Of a stretch of DNA of 64,000 nt, positions 12,087 to 22,800 are shown piece after piece (position 1 is the stretch's first letter; every line of letters begins with the position of its first letter). The position numbers were made by a program, and so were the translations under genes. The DNA is from Castanea sativa (Eukaryota; Streptophyta; Magnoliopsida; Fagales; Fagaceae): contig NC_134022.1 in NCBI RefSeq assembly GCF_040712315.1, positions 5,828,001 to 5,892,000 on the forward strand, read 5' to 3'. Under the pieces are notes generated by a model. That model made no database searches and had not been told where the DNA came from. It was given only the letters and a program-made list of their open reading frames with translations.

Positions 12087-13919
12087 TATCTCAAAATTTT
12101 TAAAAAAATATGAGGACAAACTAAACTATTCTAAACTTTAAGAATGTAATTTATAATTTAATTAGTCTATCAAAATTAATGTCTTGCATTAACATATAAA
12201 TTATAGTGGATTTGAGTTAACTCAATCTATAAAGGTTTTTATCATCAAATAAGGATAGATAGTTAGAATCCTAGCCTGATGACAAAAACATTTAGTCTAT
12301 CAAAATGCAATATATATTTTTTACTTGATCTCTAATCCTCAATTTTATTTTATCAAAAATAGGTTCTATTAACATTTTTTTTTTACTTTATCTCTAAGGC
12401 ACTTTTCACTTTCAAAAGAAAGCAATATTCTATTATGAATTCACTTTTGTTCCAGACTATATATATCTATTAACCTATATGCATTTATACTAAAAGTTAT
12501 GATTGAATTCGAGTGAATAACTGTTAAATATATATATATATATATTAAAAAATTAAAAATCCGAAGTCCATTAAATTTAAGGTTTCATACTTATTGAAAT
12601 GTCATTGACCTACTAGACCTACAACGAGTTATTGCCCAATCGGTAGGAGTTGTTTCCTTTCATAACCTTTAGGCAAATCATATATATGTAACCTATTAGT
12701 ATTAGCTTAGTTATTACTACGTTTTCGAAAAATGTAGGCAGTACATAGAAAGTACCCTGTTATATATGTACCTGTCTTTTATGGTGGGTAAGATATCATA
12801 TTCATATCATAGATTTTATTAACGTGTGTTTTTAAAGGTACACAATAATATATTATTATTAAAAAAATATTTATTAAAAATTAAAAAAAAATTTTCATCC
12901 TTTTAATTTTTTATAAATTTTATTAAAAAATAAATAGTTAATATATGTCCTATATATATATATATTTGTCCTTTCAGATACTCAAAGAGATTTATACTTT
13001 AATGAGTACGATTGGTATTTTTAATTTAGTCTGCGTTGAGGTTACGTGGATCCAAGAATTGGATTTGACATTTATGATTCGTTTTCTTTTGAAAATCTTC
13101 TTCGGGTCCTCTCAAGTACAACATCCCTGAGAGAGCAAGAAATCCTTAGCACGTGCCTTCGCTCACCTGAACGTATGTTCACGCGCCGCCCAAGTCTGAT
13201 TGACTCACTTCACCAACCTTGTTCACAATTAATGGTATTACCTTTTCTTTTTCTTTTTTTAATAAGGAAAAATGGTATTATCGTTTTTATAAATATTTTG
13301 TAATTAGCCTTAGATACATACTAGGGTTAGGAAAATTCAGTGTAGGCTCTACGATTTTTATTAGGGGGCTAATAATGGTGGACCTAGGAATTTGGTAGGC
13401 TTTTTTTTTTTTTTTTTTTTTTTCCTTAATACACACTCACAATAATCTAACATAGTATTCTAGATACAATTCGATATACAATACACCTATTGTACAATAG
13501 TTTTAAGAAGTATTAATAGTTTGAATAGTGGCAAGAAAAACAACCATTGAATACATTTTTGTCAAATTAATAATAATTTATTATTATATTTATATGTAAT
13601 ATCAATCAAATAAAAATATATGATAAAGAAGAGTATTAAAGTACCTAGGAGTAGGACTAGAAGTAAACGTGAAACTAAGAAAAAAATAGTAATTGATATA
13701 AGTTTTTGCTTTTGAAGTTTATGACATTTTAATAATACAAGTGGCCACTCTCTTAGAATTAGAGTAAGCAATAAAAAACTTCTTGAACTTGAAAATCTGT
13801 AAAGCACACCAACTTCTTAAAATAGTGGATTAGTTAAAAAATTTGGTGGTTTCAATTTTTTGGATTGGGCAGGTTGGATTAACCTTAGCTATGTATAGTA
13901 TGAGTTGAGAATTTAATAA
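12087..13919. other. AT-rich intergenic sequence, no gene supported
   Basis: TA repeat near 12528-12545 and T tract near 13399-13423. A slightly GC-richer patch at 13025-13230 gives a short open frame that has no ATG at its start and no recognisable domain, so it is not called a gene. Confidence 0.5.
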
Positions 13920-13992
13920 TGCATACTCCAGAAGTATGCTCCCTCTCTCTCATAGAGGGGTGGGTCCCATGGAGTATAGTACTGGAGCATAC
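13920..13992. repeat. Small foldback element
   Basis: GCATACTCCAGAAGTATGCT on the left pairs imperfectly with GGAGTATAGTACTGGAGCAT on the right around a CT/AG-rich middle. Probably a tiny MITE. No TSD was established. Confidence 0.4.
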
Positions 13993-14239
13993 AATAATTT
14001 TCCATAAATTATGTTAGCTTTATGAATATATTTATGTAGTTGTATTTCCTTTAAAACCTACACACCATTAAAGAAAATCACACTATCCACTTTCCTATCT
14101 ATTTCTATACATATATTTAAAGCCAAAATTGAGAGACCAATCCCCATCTACACTAAAAATCGATTGGTGCATTGGTCTGATGATAAAGAGCTTGAATTAT
14201 TATTAGGAGCGGACGCCATAATTTGAAAATCTCTTAAAT

Positions 14240-14636
14240 TTTTTTTAAGAGACCAATTAGATTTCAAATTGGATTTTAATTAGAGTCTAATTTTGTGCCA
14301 CATATCCCATTTAAGTTTTTAGATTTTTGTGTCAGGTGAGTTAATTTAATATAGAAAACAATGAATCTAATATAAATAAATTTTCAAAAATCTAATCATA
14401 TATCTAACTCTATATATAAAATTAGAAGAAGAGAGAGTTTGAATGATTTTACTTTTATGAGCTAAATTTTTGTGTAACTAAAAATAATTTAAATTTATAA
14501 GTCATTTATGTAAAACTATGAATATGTATTGTACATTATGTACTAACTAAGTAGAAACATACATATTATATGTCTGTGTGTTAACTGCGATTGTTTTTAA
14601 ATATATCCATGCATATGCACTGGGTTATAAACTAGT
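14240..14636 (+). mobile_element. Helitron-like non-autonomous element, copy 1
   Basis: Repeat family member ending in GGGTTATAAACTAG followed by T, with a short imperfect hairpin (CCATGCATATGCACTGGG) directly before it. That is the arrangement of plant Helitron 3' ends (hairpin, then CTRR, then T). An internal TCTATATATAAAATTAG at 14409 could be the TC start of a shorter element. The 5' border is not fixed. No Rep/helicase coding. Confidence 0.45.
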
Positions 14637-14654
14637 ATAAATATAAAACCAAAA

Positions 14655-15016
14655 CTGAGGGAAAATGCAATTAAATTCTAAATTGGATTCCAACTATTGT
14701 CTAATTTTGTGCCATGTGTCATATTTAAGTTATTTTAATATTTTTTCTAGATGAATTAAAGTTGTGCAAAAGATGAAAAATCTAATATAAATAAACCATC
14801 AAAAACTCAATTAAAAAAGAAGAAGAAGAGTAGAATCATGTGTATATCTAAAAACAAAAAAAAAAAAAAAACAAAAAAGAGAGAGTAAAACTCATGTATA
14901 TATTTATGACTTAAAAAATGTGTAACTCTTACACTATGTATAATTTGAACCCATATATATGTGTAATTGTAATTTTTTCTATTATACCGTGCATACACAT
15001 GGGTTATACACTAGTA
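14655..15016 (+). mobile_element. Helitron-like non-autonomous element, copy 2
   Basis: Lies directly behind copy 1 in the same orientation. Homology starts at about 14668 (GCAATTAAATTCTAAATTGG) and ends with CCGTGCATACACATGGG, then TTATACACTAG and T. The hairpin before CTAG is clearer than in copy 1. Copies 1 and 2 form a head-to-tail pair, which Helitrons are known to make. Confidence 0.45.
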
Positions 15017-15544
15017 GATCATAGTACACGTCTTAAATTATGAGTGCTTTCAAAAAATTTCTCAACCAAAAAGAAAAAGAAACTATCTTATCCATGTCAC
15101 ACTGTGTGCTAATGAATATATTGAGAGAGTATGATTTATTTTTCATGTATAAGTCATAAAATTAATTTAAAAAAAAACTTAAATTTGATATGAGATGAAG
15201 AAGGGAGAAGTCAATTGATTTTTCCGAAGAACTGGAAGCAAAGTGCTATGCTAGGGCGGAGGGACAGGAAAAAAACAACTTCAAAGAAAGAAATTGGGGT
15301 TCCCTATGCTTCATGCCCAATGAGATAAAAAATCTAAAATAGATGATTATAAATATATGATCTTGCCATCGTTGGCGCCACCGCCATTGTAAAAAGTCCC
15401 AGATCCGAACAATAAGGCCCGTGAAGCCAGGAGAGCGTGAGGGCGTGAGAGGAATAGGGTTGATGAACGGAATGTGTTACGAAATGCAACGACTGTGAGA
15501 AAAACATGATAATTGAGTGTTATAACTAAGATAGATATTGATAG

Positions 15545-16469
15545 ATGTGGAGATCCGACTCCTCTGTTAGCTCTAGGACTGGTTGTCCTCCTGATATTGT
15601 GAATGAAGAAGACCTCACTGTTGGAGAAAGTGAGTACCCAGATTTTAGAAAATGGAATATTCATAAGATTTCTACTAAATCTGTTTATGATCTTAACTGG
15701 ACTGAAAAAAAGTATTTTCTCTGAATATAGAGCTAGAACTGTTGAACAAACCTTTTCTATTTCTAAAACTCATGAAAAATGTTGTTTATTATCCAAGAAA
15801 AATCTTAAATATTTACACATTGGTTTGGTTCAAGTTGCTATTAAACCTTTAATAAGAAAAGGAATTGATACTTCTGTGCTTATGTGTTTACGTGATGCTA
15901 GATTTAAGAAATTTAATGATAGCATTCTTGGCATGATTACTGCTTCTTTGTATGATGGTCCTGTTTACTTTGATTGTTATCCTAATCTTACTCTTGCTCT
16001 TGATGATCCTAATATTATTAAAGTCTTAACTTTGAATATATTGACTTCTGGTTATGATATGGATGATGGTAGTAGACCTTTTACTCTTATTTACCGAATT
16101 TTTTATAGATTGCTTGATTCCCAGCTAACTCCTCGGTCTAGAGGACGTGATCCTACTGGAAAAACTATATTGATTCAATGTTCCACCCCTGATGCTAAAA
16201 TCCAAGTCCTTAAAATGATTCAATGGCAAGATATTACTCTTCCCAGAGAATGGACTTTGGAACAAGTGGCACCTCTTGTTAAACCTGTTTTTGATGAACT
16301 TAATCTTACTAAAATTGCACAATATACTGATGGAACTGTTAAAATATTTTTTGATGATACCAAATGTTTTCCTACTAACAAACCTTTGAGAATCAATGAA
16401 GAAAGAAAGTTCTTTGCTGGATCTGAAAGCTTTGTTAAAAGAAATACTGATGTTGATGAGTTTTTTTAA
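15545..16469 (+). pseudogene. Pararetroviral ORF1, movement-protein segment
   Basis: 30K-superfamily cell-to-cell movement protein part of ORF1. The core is readable at about 15816-16116: HIGLVQVAIKP, then GPVYFDCYPN near 15957-15986, then YRIFYRLL, as in caulimovirid movement proteins. There are two candidate starts. The ATG at 15603 opens the long downstream frame but its first 35 codons do not look viral. The ATG at 15545, in another frame, opens 59 codons rich in charged and aromatic residues (RKWNIHKIS, WTEKKYF) that read straight up to the A run at 15705-15711. There the frame is lost and the downstream frame takes over. I therefore place the original start at 15545 and treat the run as an indel. 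A TAA at 16467 ends this segment in a T/A homopolymer; the same frame stays open beyond it. Confidence 0.75.
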
Positions 16470-17591
16470 AAAAATTTTGAACCACTTGATTTAAAGTTAA
16501 AAGGAGTTGCTAGAAACAATTCCCAGGTTAGCAATACTTATTATTCAACTAAACCTGAGTTTCTCTCAAAAGATGATCAAGAAGAAGAAGAAGATGCAAA
16601 ATCTGAGGCTCCTTCTGGATCTGATTTTTCACCTATTGAACCTCCTCCTCCTCCTTTTAAACATCTTCGTGTGATAAATTTGATGGATATGGATTGTGAA
16701 ACTCCTGCTTTTCAAATTGATATGGTTTCTTTAAGTAATGAATTCTTTTCTAAAGCAAACCATGATAAAAGAAGGTATTACCAAAGTACTTTTGCTCAGT
16801 CTGAAAAAGACAGAATCAAAAGGAAATTGAGAGAAAAAATGAATTTGTTAAAACAACATATTTTGTTTTTTAACTATCTTGAGAATTATTATGTTTCAAG
16901 AAATGAGGTTCATACCAATTACTTGAACATAATAAAAAATTATGTTTTTGTTAAACATGATAAAACTGTTGTTAAATCCAGTCATCCACCCCTTGAAACA
17001 GTTTTGATTACCTGCAAAAATGATAAAGAAAGCACTGAGGTGAAAGTCTCCCCTTTCAAAATTGCTGATGATAAAACTCCTGTTTTTGCCATTATTGAAC
17101 ATAACAATTTTACTAATGAATCTTTGCATATTATTGGTCAACAACTTGACCGTATTGAAGAAAAAATTGTTGAAAAACCTGTTGTTTCAAAGCCTGAAAA
17201 GCCTTTGATTGATTTACCCAGTCAAAGAAAAAATATTGATTTTAAAACTTCTCAGAGTAAGACTTTTGATTTAGTTAATTCCCAAGGATCAACTGTTGAA
17301 AAGATTGAAAAAATGCTTGCTGATTTAAAAGTTAAAACCGAGCAAACTTCTACTTCTAGAAGCGCTGCTTGTGCTATTTCAAGAAATGAGAAAGAAATTG
17401 TTTCTGATGAAGACACAAATTCTGACTCATTACCTTCTGATTCTTTAAAAAATGCTTTTGATCATGGTTTAAGTTTACCTGAAATTAAAAGATTTGTTGG
17501 AAAACCCAATCCTACTTCTTTTACAAAAAACTGGTATTCTAAACCTACTCCTCCTGATTTATAGTTTGAAGAAAGATCTTCTCAAACTTAA
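16470..17591 (+). pseudogene. Pararetroviral ORF1, linker between movement and coat domains
   Basis: Same frame as the movement-protein segment. It is Glu/Asp- and Pro-rich near 16565-16660 (a run of five Pro), then Lys/Asp/Ser-rich with a basic helical stretch near 16805-16850. No enzymatic motif was seen. Such acidic, low-complexity spacers precede the coat protein in caulimovirid polyproteins. Stops at 17562 (TAG) and 17589 (TAA) separate it from the coat segment. Open frames here that begin with GTG or TTG are readings of a broken polyprotein and not separate genes. Confidence 0.6.
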
Positions 17592-18449
17592 TTTTCTGTT
17601 TCTGCTGATAAATTTTATGAATGGAATATTGATGATTTGTCTGAACAAGAAATTATTAACAAAATGGCTCACATGTCTATGGTTGGCATTGCATACATAA
17701 ACAATCATGACAATCTTGATCATCCTGATATTGTTGATTTGCTTGCTTCTGGTTTTACTGGTTCCCTTCGAGACTGGTGGGATTCACATTTCACAGAAGA
17801 ATCCAGGGACTCTATTAAACATGCTATTAAAAGAGATACTGATGGTATGTCCATTTTTGATGAAAATATTAACCGTGGTGTTCCTGATGGTGTCAATACT
17901 TTGGTTTACACCATTCTTAAACATTTTGTTGGTACTCCATCTAATATTTCGTCTCGAATTTCTGACTATTTGAATAATTTGAGATGTCCTACTATGTCTG
18001 ATTACAGATGGTACCAAGATGTATTTACTTCCAGAGTCATGCTCAGAAAAGACTCTACGAAGCCTTATTGGAAAGAGAGGTTTATTGACGGACTTCCTCC
18101 TATCTTTGCTCATAAGGTAAAAAATGAATTAATTGGTAAAAATGATTCTATTGATTTTGATAATTTAACTTATGGTGATATTTTCAGCACTATTAAAAAA
18201 CTTGGAATTAATATGTGCAATGATGAAAAATGGTTAAAACAACAGTTAAAAGATAAAAATAAAGCTAAATATGAAATGGGTAATTTCTGTGAACAATATG
18301 GTTTACCTCCTATTGCCCCTTCTAGGCAAAAAGGAAAAAGTAAACATGATAAGGTTTACAAAAGTTATTCCCATAAAAAGCATAAAAGATACAGAACCCA
18401 CTTTGTTAAACCCAATGATTTTTATACTAAAAACAAATCTGCTTTTTGA
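17592..18449 (+). pseudogene. Pararetroviral ORF1, coat-protein segment with basic tail
   Basis: Capsid domain of the polyprotein. It opens with FYEWNIDDLSEQEI and contains FTGSLRDWWDSHF near 17752-17790, the conserved block around 'GFTG.L..WW' of caulimovirid coat proteins. The C-terminal 40 codons are rich in Lys/His/Tyr, a likely nucleic-acid-binding tail. A TGA at 18447 interrupts just before the zinc knuckle, which follows in the same frame. No ATG fits the beginning, as expected for an internal polyprotein domain. Confidence 0.72.
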
Positions 18450-20720
18450 AAACATGATAAACAGAGATCAGGTAAAGGTAAATGCTTTAACTGTGGCAAA
18501 TTTGGTCATTTCAGTAAAGACTGTAGCCAAAAGCCTGGTAAGTTAAAAAATAAGTTGAACATGTTAAACATTAATAATAATGAACAAAATGAACTATTTC
18601 AAATCCTTGAATCTGTTGCTTCAACTGATTCCTTCGAAGAGGATTTTTCCTCCTCATCTGATTCTGATTATCACTCCCGTAGTGATGTTTCTAAATCTCC
18701 TAATATTAAACTTGGTTGTAGAGATTCTTGTTGTAACGTGATTAAATCTGTTAAAATGTTAACCAAAAGTAAAGAGAATGATGATCTATTATTAACAATG
18801 ATAAGTAAAATTGAAAACCCTAATTTACAGAAAGATTATCTTGACAAGTTTTTGAAAAACTTAACAAAAGAAGATAAGGTTAAAAGACCTAATTCTACAA
18901 TAAGTTTTGAAGAAACTCTGAAAAGATTTAATAAAAATAAATCAAAAGATGTAACTGTTAATGATCTTCAACATGAAATAAAAACTGTTAAACAAGAGAT
19001 AATTCAATTAAAAAATGATGTTAAAACTATTAAACATGATAATGATCATCTTAAACAAGAATTGTTAATTCTAAAAATTGATAAAACTATGGATAAACAC
19101 CAATCTGATGATGATGAGCAAAAAGATGGAGATGAATATAATCAACAAGCTTTTCCTTTTGGTAATATTTCTGATCCTACCTTGATTAATTTGATTGATA
19201 ATCAATTGTCTCTTGTTAAACATATATTGCCCAAATGGTACACTAAAGTCAAAATTGTTGCTGCTCATGATTATACTTTTGATGTTGTTGCTATGATTGT
19301 TTCTGGTGCCGATGTTAATTGTATTCAAGAAGGATTGATCCCTTCTAAATATTTTGAAAAATCTACTGAGAGGTTAGTCTCTGCTAATGGAACTAAAATG
19401 AAAATCAAGTATGAATTAAACAATGCTCATGTTTGCCATGATAATGTTTGCTTTAAGATCCCCTCTGTACTTGTTGAAAACATGACTGATAAAGTGATTC
19501 TTGGTTTGCCCTTTATTAATTCTTTGTATCCTTTCCTTATTGAAGATGATGGAATTACTACTGATCCTTTTGAACAGAAAGTAAAATTCAAATTTTGTCC
19601 AAAGCATGAAACTCGTGATGCTTTTAATCTGAACTATGCTAAAGTTAAACACCTTAACTTCCTTCAACAAGAAGTTAGGTACAAGAAAATTGTTGAACAA
19701 CTTTCTGATAAACTACTTCAATCCAAAATTATTAATTTCCAGAAAATATTAATGAGTGATGTTTGTTCTGAAATTCCTATTGCTTTTTGGCACAGAAAGA
19801 AACATATTGTTAATTTACCTTATGCTAAAGATTTTAATGAAAAGAATATTCTTACTAAAGCTCGTCCTATTCAAATGAATGCTGAAACTGTTGAATTTTA
19901 TAAGAGTGAGATCAATGATTTGCTCAAGAAAAAACTTATTAGAAACAGCAAGTCTCCTTGGTCTTGTGCTGCTTTCTATGTTCAGAAAAATGCTGAGCTT
20001 GAGAGAGGTACCCCTCGCCTTGTGATTAACTACAAACTTTTGAACAAAGTCTTAGAGTGGATCAGGTACCCTATCCCCAATAAAAATGATCTTGTTCATA
20101 GGCTGAGTGATGCTGTCATATTCTCCAAATTTGATATGAAATCTGGATTTTGGCAAGTGCAGATTAGCGAGAAGGATAGGTATAAAACTGCTTTCACCAC
20201 ACCTTTTGGCCACTATGAGTGGAATGTTATGCCCTTTGGTCTAAAAAATGCTCCTAGCGAATTCCAAAACATTATGAATGATATCTTCAATTCTTTTAGC
20301 CATTTCACTATTGTCTACATTGATGATGTTTTGATCTTCTCCAAATTCATTAGTGAACACTGGAAACATTTGTACTCGTTTCTGGACACTATCAAAAGAA
20401 ATGGTCTTGTTGTCACTGCTAAGAAAATCAAACTATTTCAAACCAGAGTCAGATTTCTCGGATATGATATTTTCGAAGGACAGATCCGTCCTATTGATAG
20501 AGCCATTCAATTTGTTGATAAATTTCCTGATGAAATTATTGATAAAACTCAACTTCAAATATTTCTTGGGTCCTTTAATTATATTGCTAATTTTTACAAA
20601 AATCTGAGAAAACAATGTAAACCACTCTTTGATCGGTTACAAAGTAATCCTCCTCCTTGGTCTGATATTCATACTTCTCTTGTTAAACAGATCAAATCCC
20701 ATGTTAAAACTTTGCCCGTA
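18450..20720 (+). pseudogene. Pararetroviral ORF1, aspartic protease and reverse transcriptase segment
   Basis: Longest surviving open stretch. In order: the zinc knuckle; an acidic Ser/Asp patch (18640-18700); a heptad-like Leu/Ile/Lys coiled coil at about 18957-19080; a retropepsin-like domain at about 19240-19530; the reverse transcriptase from about 19850 to 20480. RT landmarks: SPWSCAAF, RLVINYKLLN, FSKFDMKSGFWQ, MPFGLKNAP and the catalytic YIDD at 20316-20327, with LGYDI closing the palm. In the protease the block SGADVNCIQEG (from 19302) is preceded by Val (GTT, 19299-19301) where the family has the catalytic Asp, so the protease is inactive even in the open frame. ILGLPF near 19498 is the flap/C-terminal block. 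The frame breaks near 20715-20728 at the start of RNase H. Confidence 0.85.
18483..18524 (+). other. CCHC zinc knuckle in pararetroviral ORF1
   Basis: CFNCGKFGHFSKDC, a perfect C-X2-C-X4-H-X4-C knuckle, in frame with the coat and protease segments. In caulimovirids this motif closes the coat protein and binds RNA. Confidence 0.9.
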
Positions 20721-21184
20721 TCCCAACTGTTAATGCCTTCAAAATTATTGAAACTGACGCCTCAGACATTGGTTATGTAGGCATTCTAAAACAAAGAGTT
20801 TCACCTGATTCTTCTGAGCAAATCGTTCGCTCCTACTCTAGTGTTTGGAATGCGGCACAATTAAACTATAGCACTATAAAGAAAGAAATTTTATCTATAG
20901 TACCATGCATTTCAAAATTTCAAAGTGATTTGCTAAGCCAAAAATTTTTATTAAGAATTGATTGTAAAAGTGCTAAATACGTTACTGAAAAAGATGTTGA
21001 AAATATTGCTTCCAAACATATTTTTGCAAGATGGCAAACTATTTTAAGTGTTTTCGATTTTGATATTGAATATATTAAAGGTTCTCAAAACTCTATTCCT
21101 GATTTCTTACCCGTGAATTCCTACAATACCACAATGGCAAGTAGAGGATCCAAAGATAAAAGTCCTGCGACCACACACGACTAA
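20721..21184 (+). pseudogene. Pararetroviral ORF1, RNase H segment
   Basis: RNase H1-type domain, read in the frame one step away from the RT frame. ETDASDIGYVG (near 20751) carries the first catalytic Asp. YSTIKKEILSIV holds the conserved Glu, and LRIDCKSAKY holds the next Asp near 20955. The domain closes with FDIEYIKGSQNSIPDFL. It runs to a TAA at 21182. An ATG at 21134 (MASRGSK) shortly before that stop lies in the same frame as the following ORF2 sequence and may be its original start. Confidence 0.78.
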
Positions 21185-22363
21185 ATTGTTAAACGAGAAC
21201 CCGTCTCCCCAGGAGACATTGCTAACCGTTTTACCACATTAGGATCAATCCCTAAGCCTAATTATTCCTCTGTGTTGGTTTTTGCCTATGCCCCTTATGC
21301 TTTAACCCCTGTTAACCAGCCTGTCCGAATTGTTTACCCAAGAAAACCCAATGCCTCCTAATAAGTTAAAAAACAATACTCCCAAAACCTGTTTTTTGTT
21401 GAACCAAACCGGGCAGCAATTAAGAACCCTCTTCAGATTGCAAAAAGCTATTTCCCTCCTCTATGTCACTGGGTTCCCAAACATGGTGCTAAAAAGTTAG
21501 AATTTTATTCTGACATTTTACGCCAAGAAGATGCTACTGTTATTAAAACTATTTTTGATTTAGATGATAAATCCAAAATCATTTACCACAGTGTTTACCT
21601 AAAAAATATTGCTACTGAAGCCAGTTGGGGACATTCCCCTACCTCTACTAAAAAACTCCCTACGCACTCTGTTCCATATTCATACCATGATTATATTGAC
21701 ACTTGGTTCAAATTTATGCTTCACCAAAATGAAACAATGACTCATTCATGGTTTATTAACTTTGATAAAGAGTTTGACAACAATGCTGATTTGCCTCTTT
21801 GGTTCATCCGTTGGTGGAATCAATTTGGTTCTGATATTGAGATCTTTCCCAAACCTCTTATTGACTGTTACAATTTTTGGAAGCAGGGTTTTAAGGTAAA
21901 TGCTCATAATGCCAAATTTCCTGCCCTTCTCCACTTTGTTAAACGTTTCAGGGTCCCCTGGATTCTAAAGTGGCAATATGAGAAAGAATGTGATATTCAT
22001 ACTAGACATTGGTATGTTAAATGATGGGACAAGTTTGGATATGTTTCACAAATATTGGACAATGTTTACCGGAGACCACCTCCCAAGCATCTAATCTCTA
22101 GTGCCCAGTCTACTTCCAAGGCTCCCTCTACTTCACAGGTCTCGGATATTGATAATTTGAGTAAAGATGATTTATATGCCCTTCTCAAGAAAAAGATTGA
22201 AGAAGAGAAGGAGGCTAAGAACAAAAATTTTGTAGAAGAAGGATTTGTTGCCGAAAGCCCTATTGCTGAAATCCCTTGCTACCCTTACCCTCAACCTTAT
22301 CCGAAAGATTGGTTTGGACATGATGAAGAATATGATGAAAATTCTCCTGACCTAGGAGCCTGA
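21185..22363 (+). pseudogene. Pararetroviral ORF2, unknown function
   Basis: Second viral reading frame, read in the frame of the RNase H segment. It is interrupted by a double TAA (21359-21364) and a TGA (22022-22024). The middle is Trp-rich (LPLWFIRWWNQFG near 21795, VPWILKWQYEKE near 21955), followed by a Pro/Ser linker, a short Lys/Glu-rich helix (KKKIEEEKEAKNK near 22190) and an acidic tail. I recognise the Trp-rich block as the type found downstream of RNase H in endogenous pararetroviral sequences of several dicots, but no function is known to me. The TGA at 22022 is followed at once by WDKFG, so it probably replaced a Trp codon. Confidence 0.6.
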
Positions 22364-22602
22364 TTTGTCTGGCCTACACAAAGGCTACTGATGTTACAAT
22401 ATTCACTCGAGAGTAAAAGTATTTACTGAAGCTACCATGATTATATTGTTGACCACTTTTGGCACTACCAGCCAGACTACTTTCGGTCTCAAAAGCCGAC
22501 TTGATTCCTTCCGGATATTACGCTCTTAATGCCCCTCATGGGTCCTGATATGAATAGTAAAATGTCACTATTCACTTTGTATTATTCACTACTTTATTTA
22601 CC

Positions 22603-22614
22603 TATATATATAAA
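22603..22614 (+). promoter_or_regulatory. Pararetroviral TATA box
   Basis: TATATATATAAA, 240 bp behind ORF2. The region between contains repeated short CACTATTCACT-like motifs near 22567-22592. Position and form match the full-length-transcript promoter in the intergenic region of caulimovirids. Confidence 0.6.
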
Positions 22615-22782
22615 AGTGGATTGGATCAAGTCTTGAGGGTTTTAAAATACTCAACTTGTCAACCAACCCCTACCGTTGTTTTGATAGTGACCCTCCTAAC
22701 CTGTTTAAAAGTTAATATGTGCAATTTTATTGCAATTTTAATATATTTGTTTTCAAATTAAAAAGTTGTCTAATATATTGTA

Positions 22783-22788
22783 AATAAA
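22783..22788 (+). terminator. Pararetroviral poly(A) signal
   Basis: AATAAA about 170 bp downstream of the TATA box, preceded by T-rich and TTGT-type upstream elements. In caulimovirids the poly(A) signal lies within the first 200 nt after the transcription start, giving a terminally redundant RNA, and the spacing here fits. Confidence 0.5.
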
Positions 22789-22800
22789 ACTTTATAGTTT

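Larger units (their letters stand above)
15545..22800 (+). mobile_element. Endogenous pararetrovirus (Caulimoviridae), decayed
   Basis: One nearly complete caulimovirid genome of about 7.2 kb in plus orientation: movement protein, coat protein, zinc knuckle, aspartic protease, reverse transcriptase and RNase H in one reading frame (ORF1), then a second ORF of unknown role, then a TATA box and poly(A) signal. There are no LTRs and no integrase, which separates it from Ty3/gypsy elements. The arrangement resembles endogenous florendovirus- or petuvirus-type genomes; an RT tree would decide. Lesions seen: frame break in the A run at 15705-15711; stops at 16467, 17562, 17589 and 18447; frame break near 20715-20728; stops at 21359, 21362 and 22022; loss of the protease Asp. 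It cannot encode working proteins as it stands. No tRNA-Met primer site was found before 15545, so the leader is partly missing or the integration junction lies there. Confidence 0.85.

Noticed and set aside
13046..13303. 85-aa ORF starting at 13046
   Set aside because: The first codon is GTG, there is no recognisable motif, and its second half is T-rich low-complexity sequence.
15603..15720. ATG at 15603 as the natural start of the pararetroviral movement protein
   Set aside because: It is preceded by an in-frame TGA and its first 35 codons lack viral character, while the 15545 frame reads better up to the A run.
17494..18546. Open frames at 17494-17700, 17707-17973 and 18271-18546 (+) and 17784-18113 (-)
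   Set aside because: They are out-of-frame shadows of the coat-protein segment.
16671..18554. Separate genes starting at 16671, 17637 and 18555
   Set aside because: These begin with GTG or TTG and are all in one frame with the movement-protein segment; they are pieces of one broken polyprotein.
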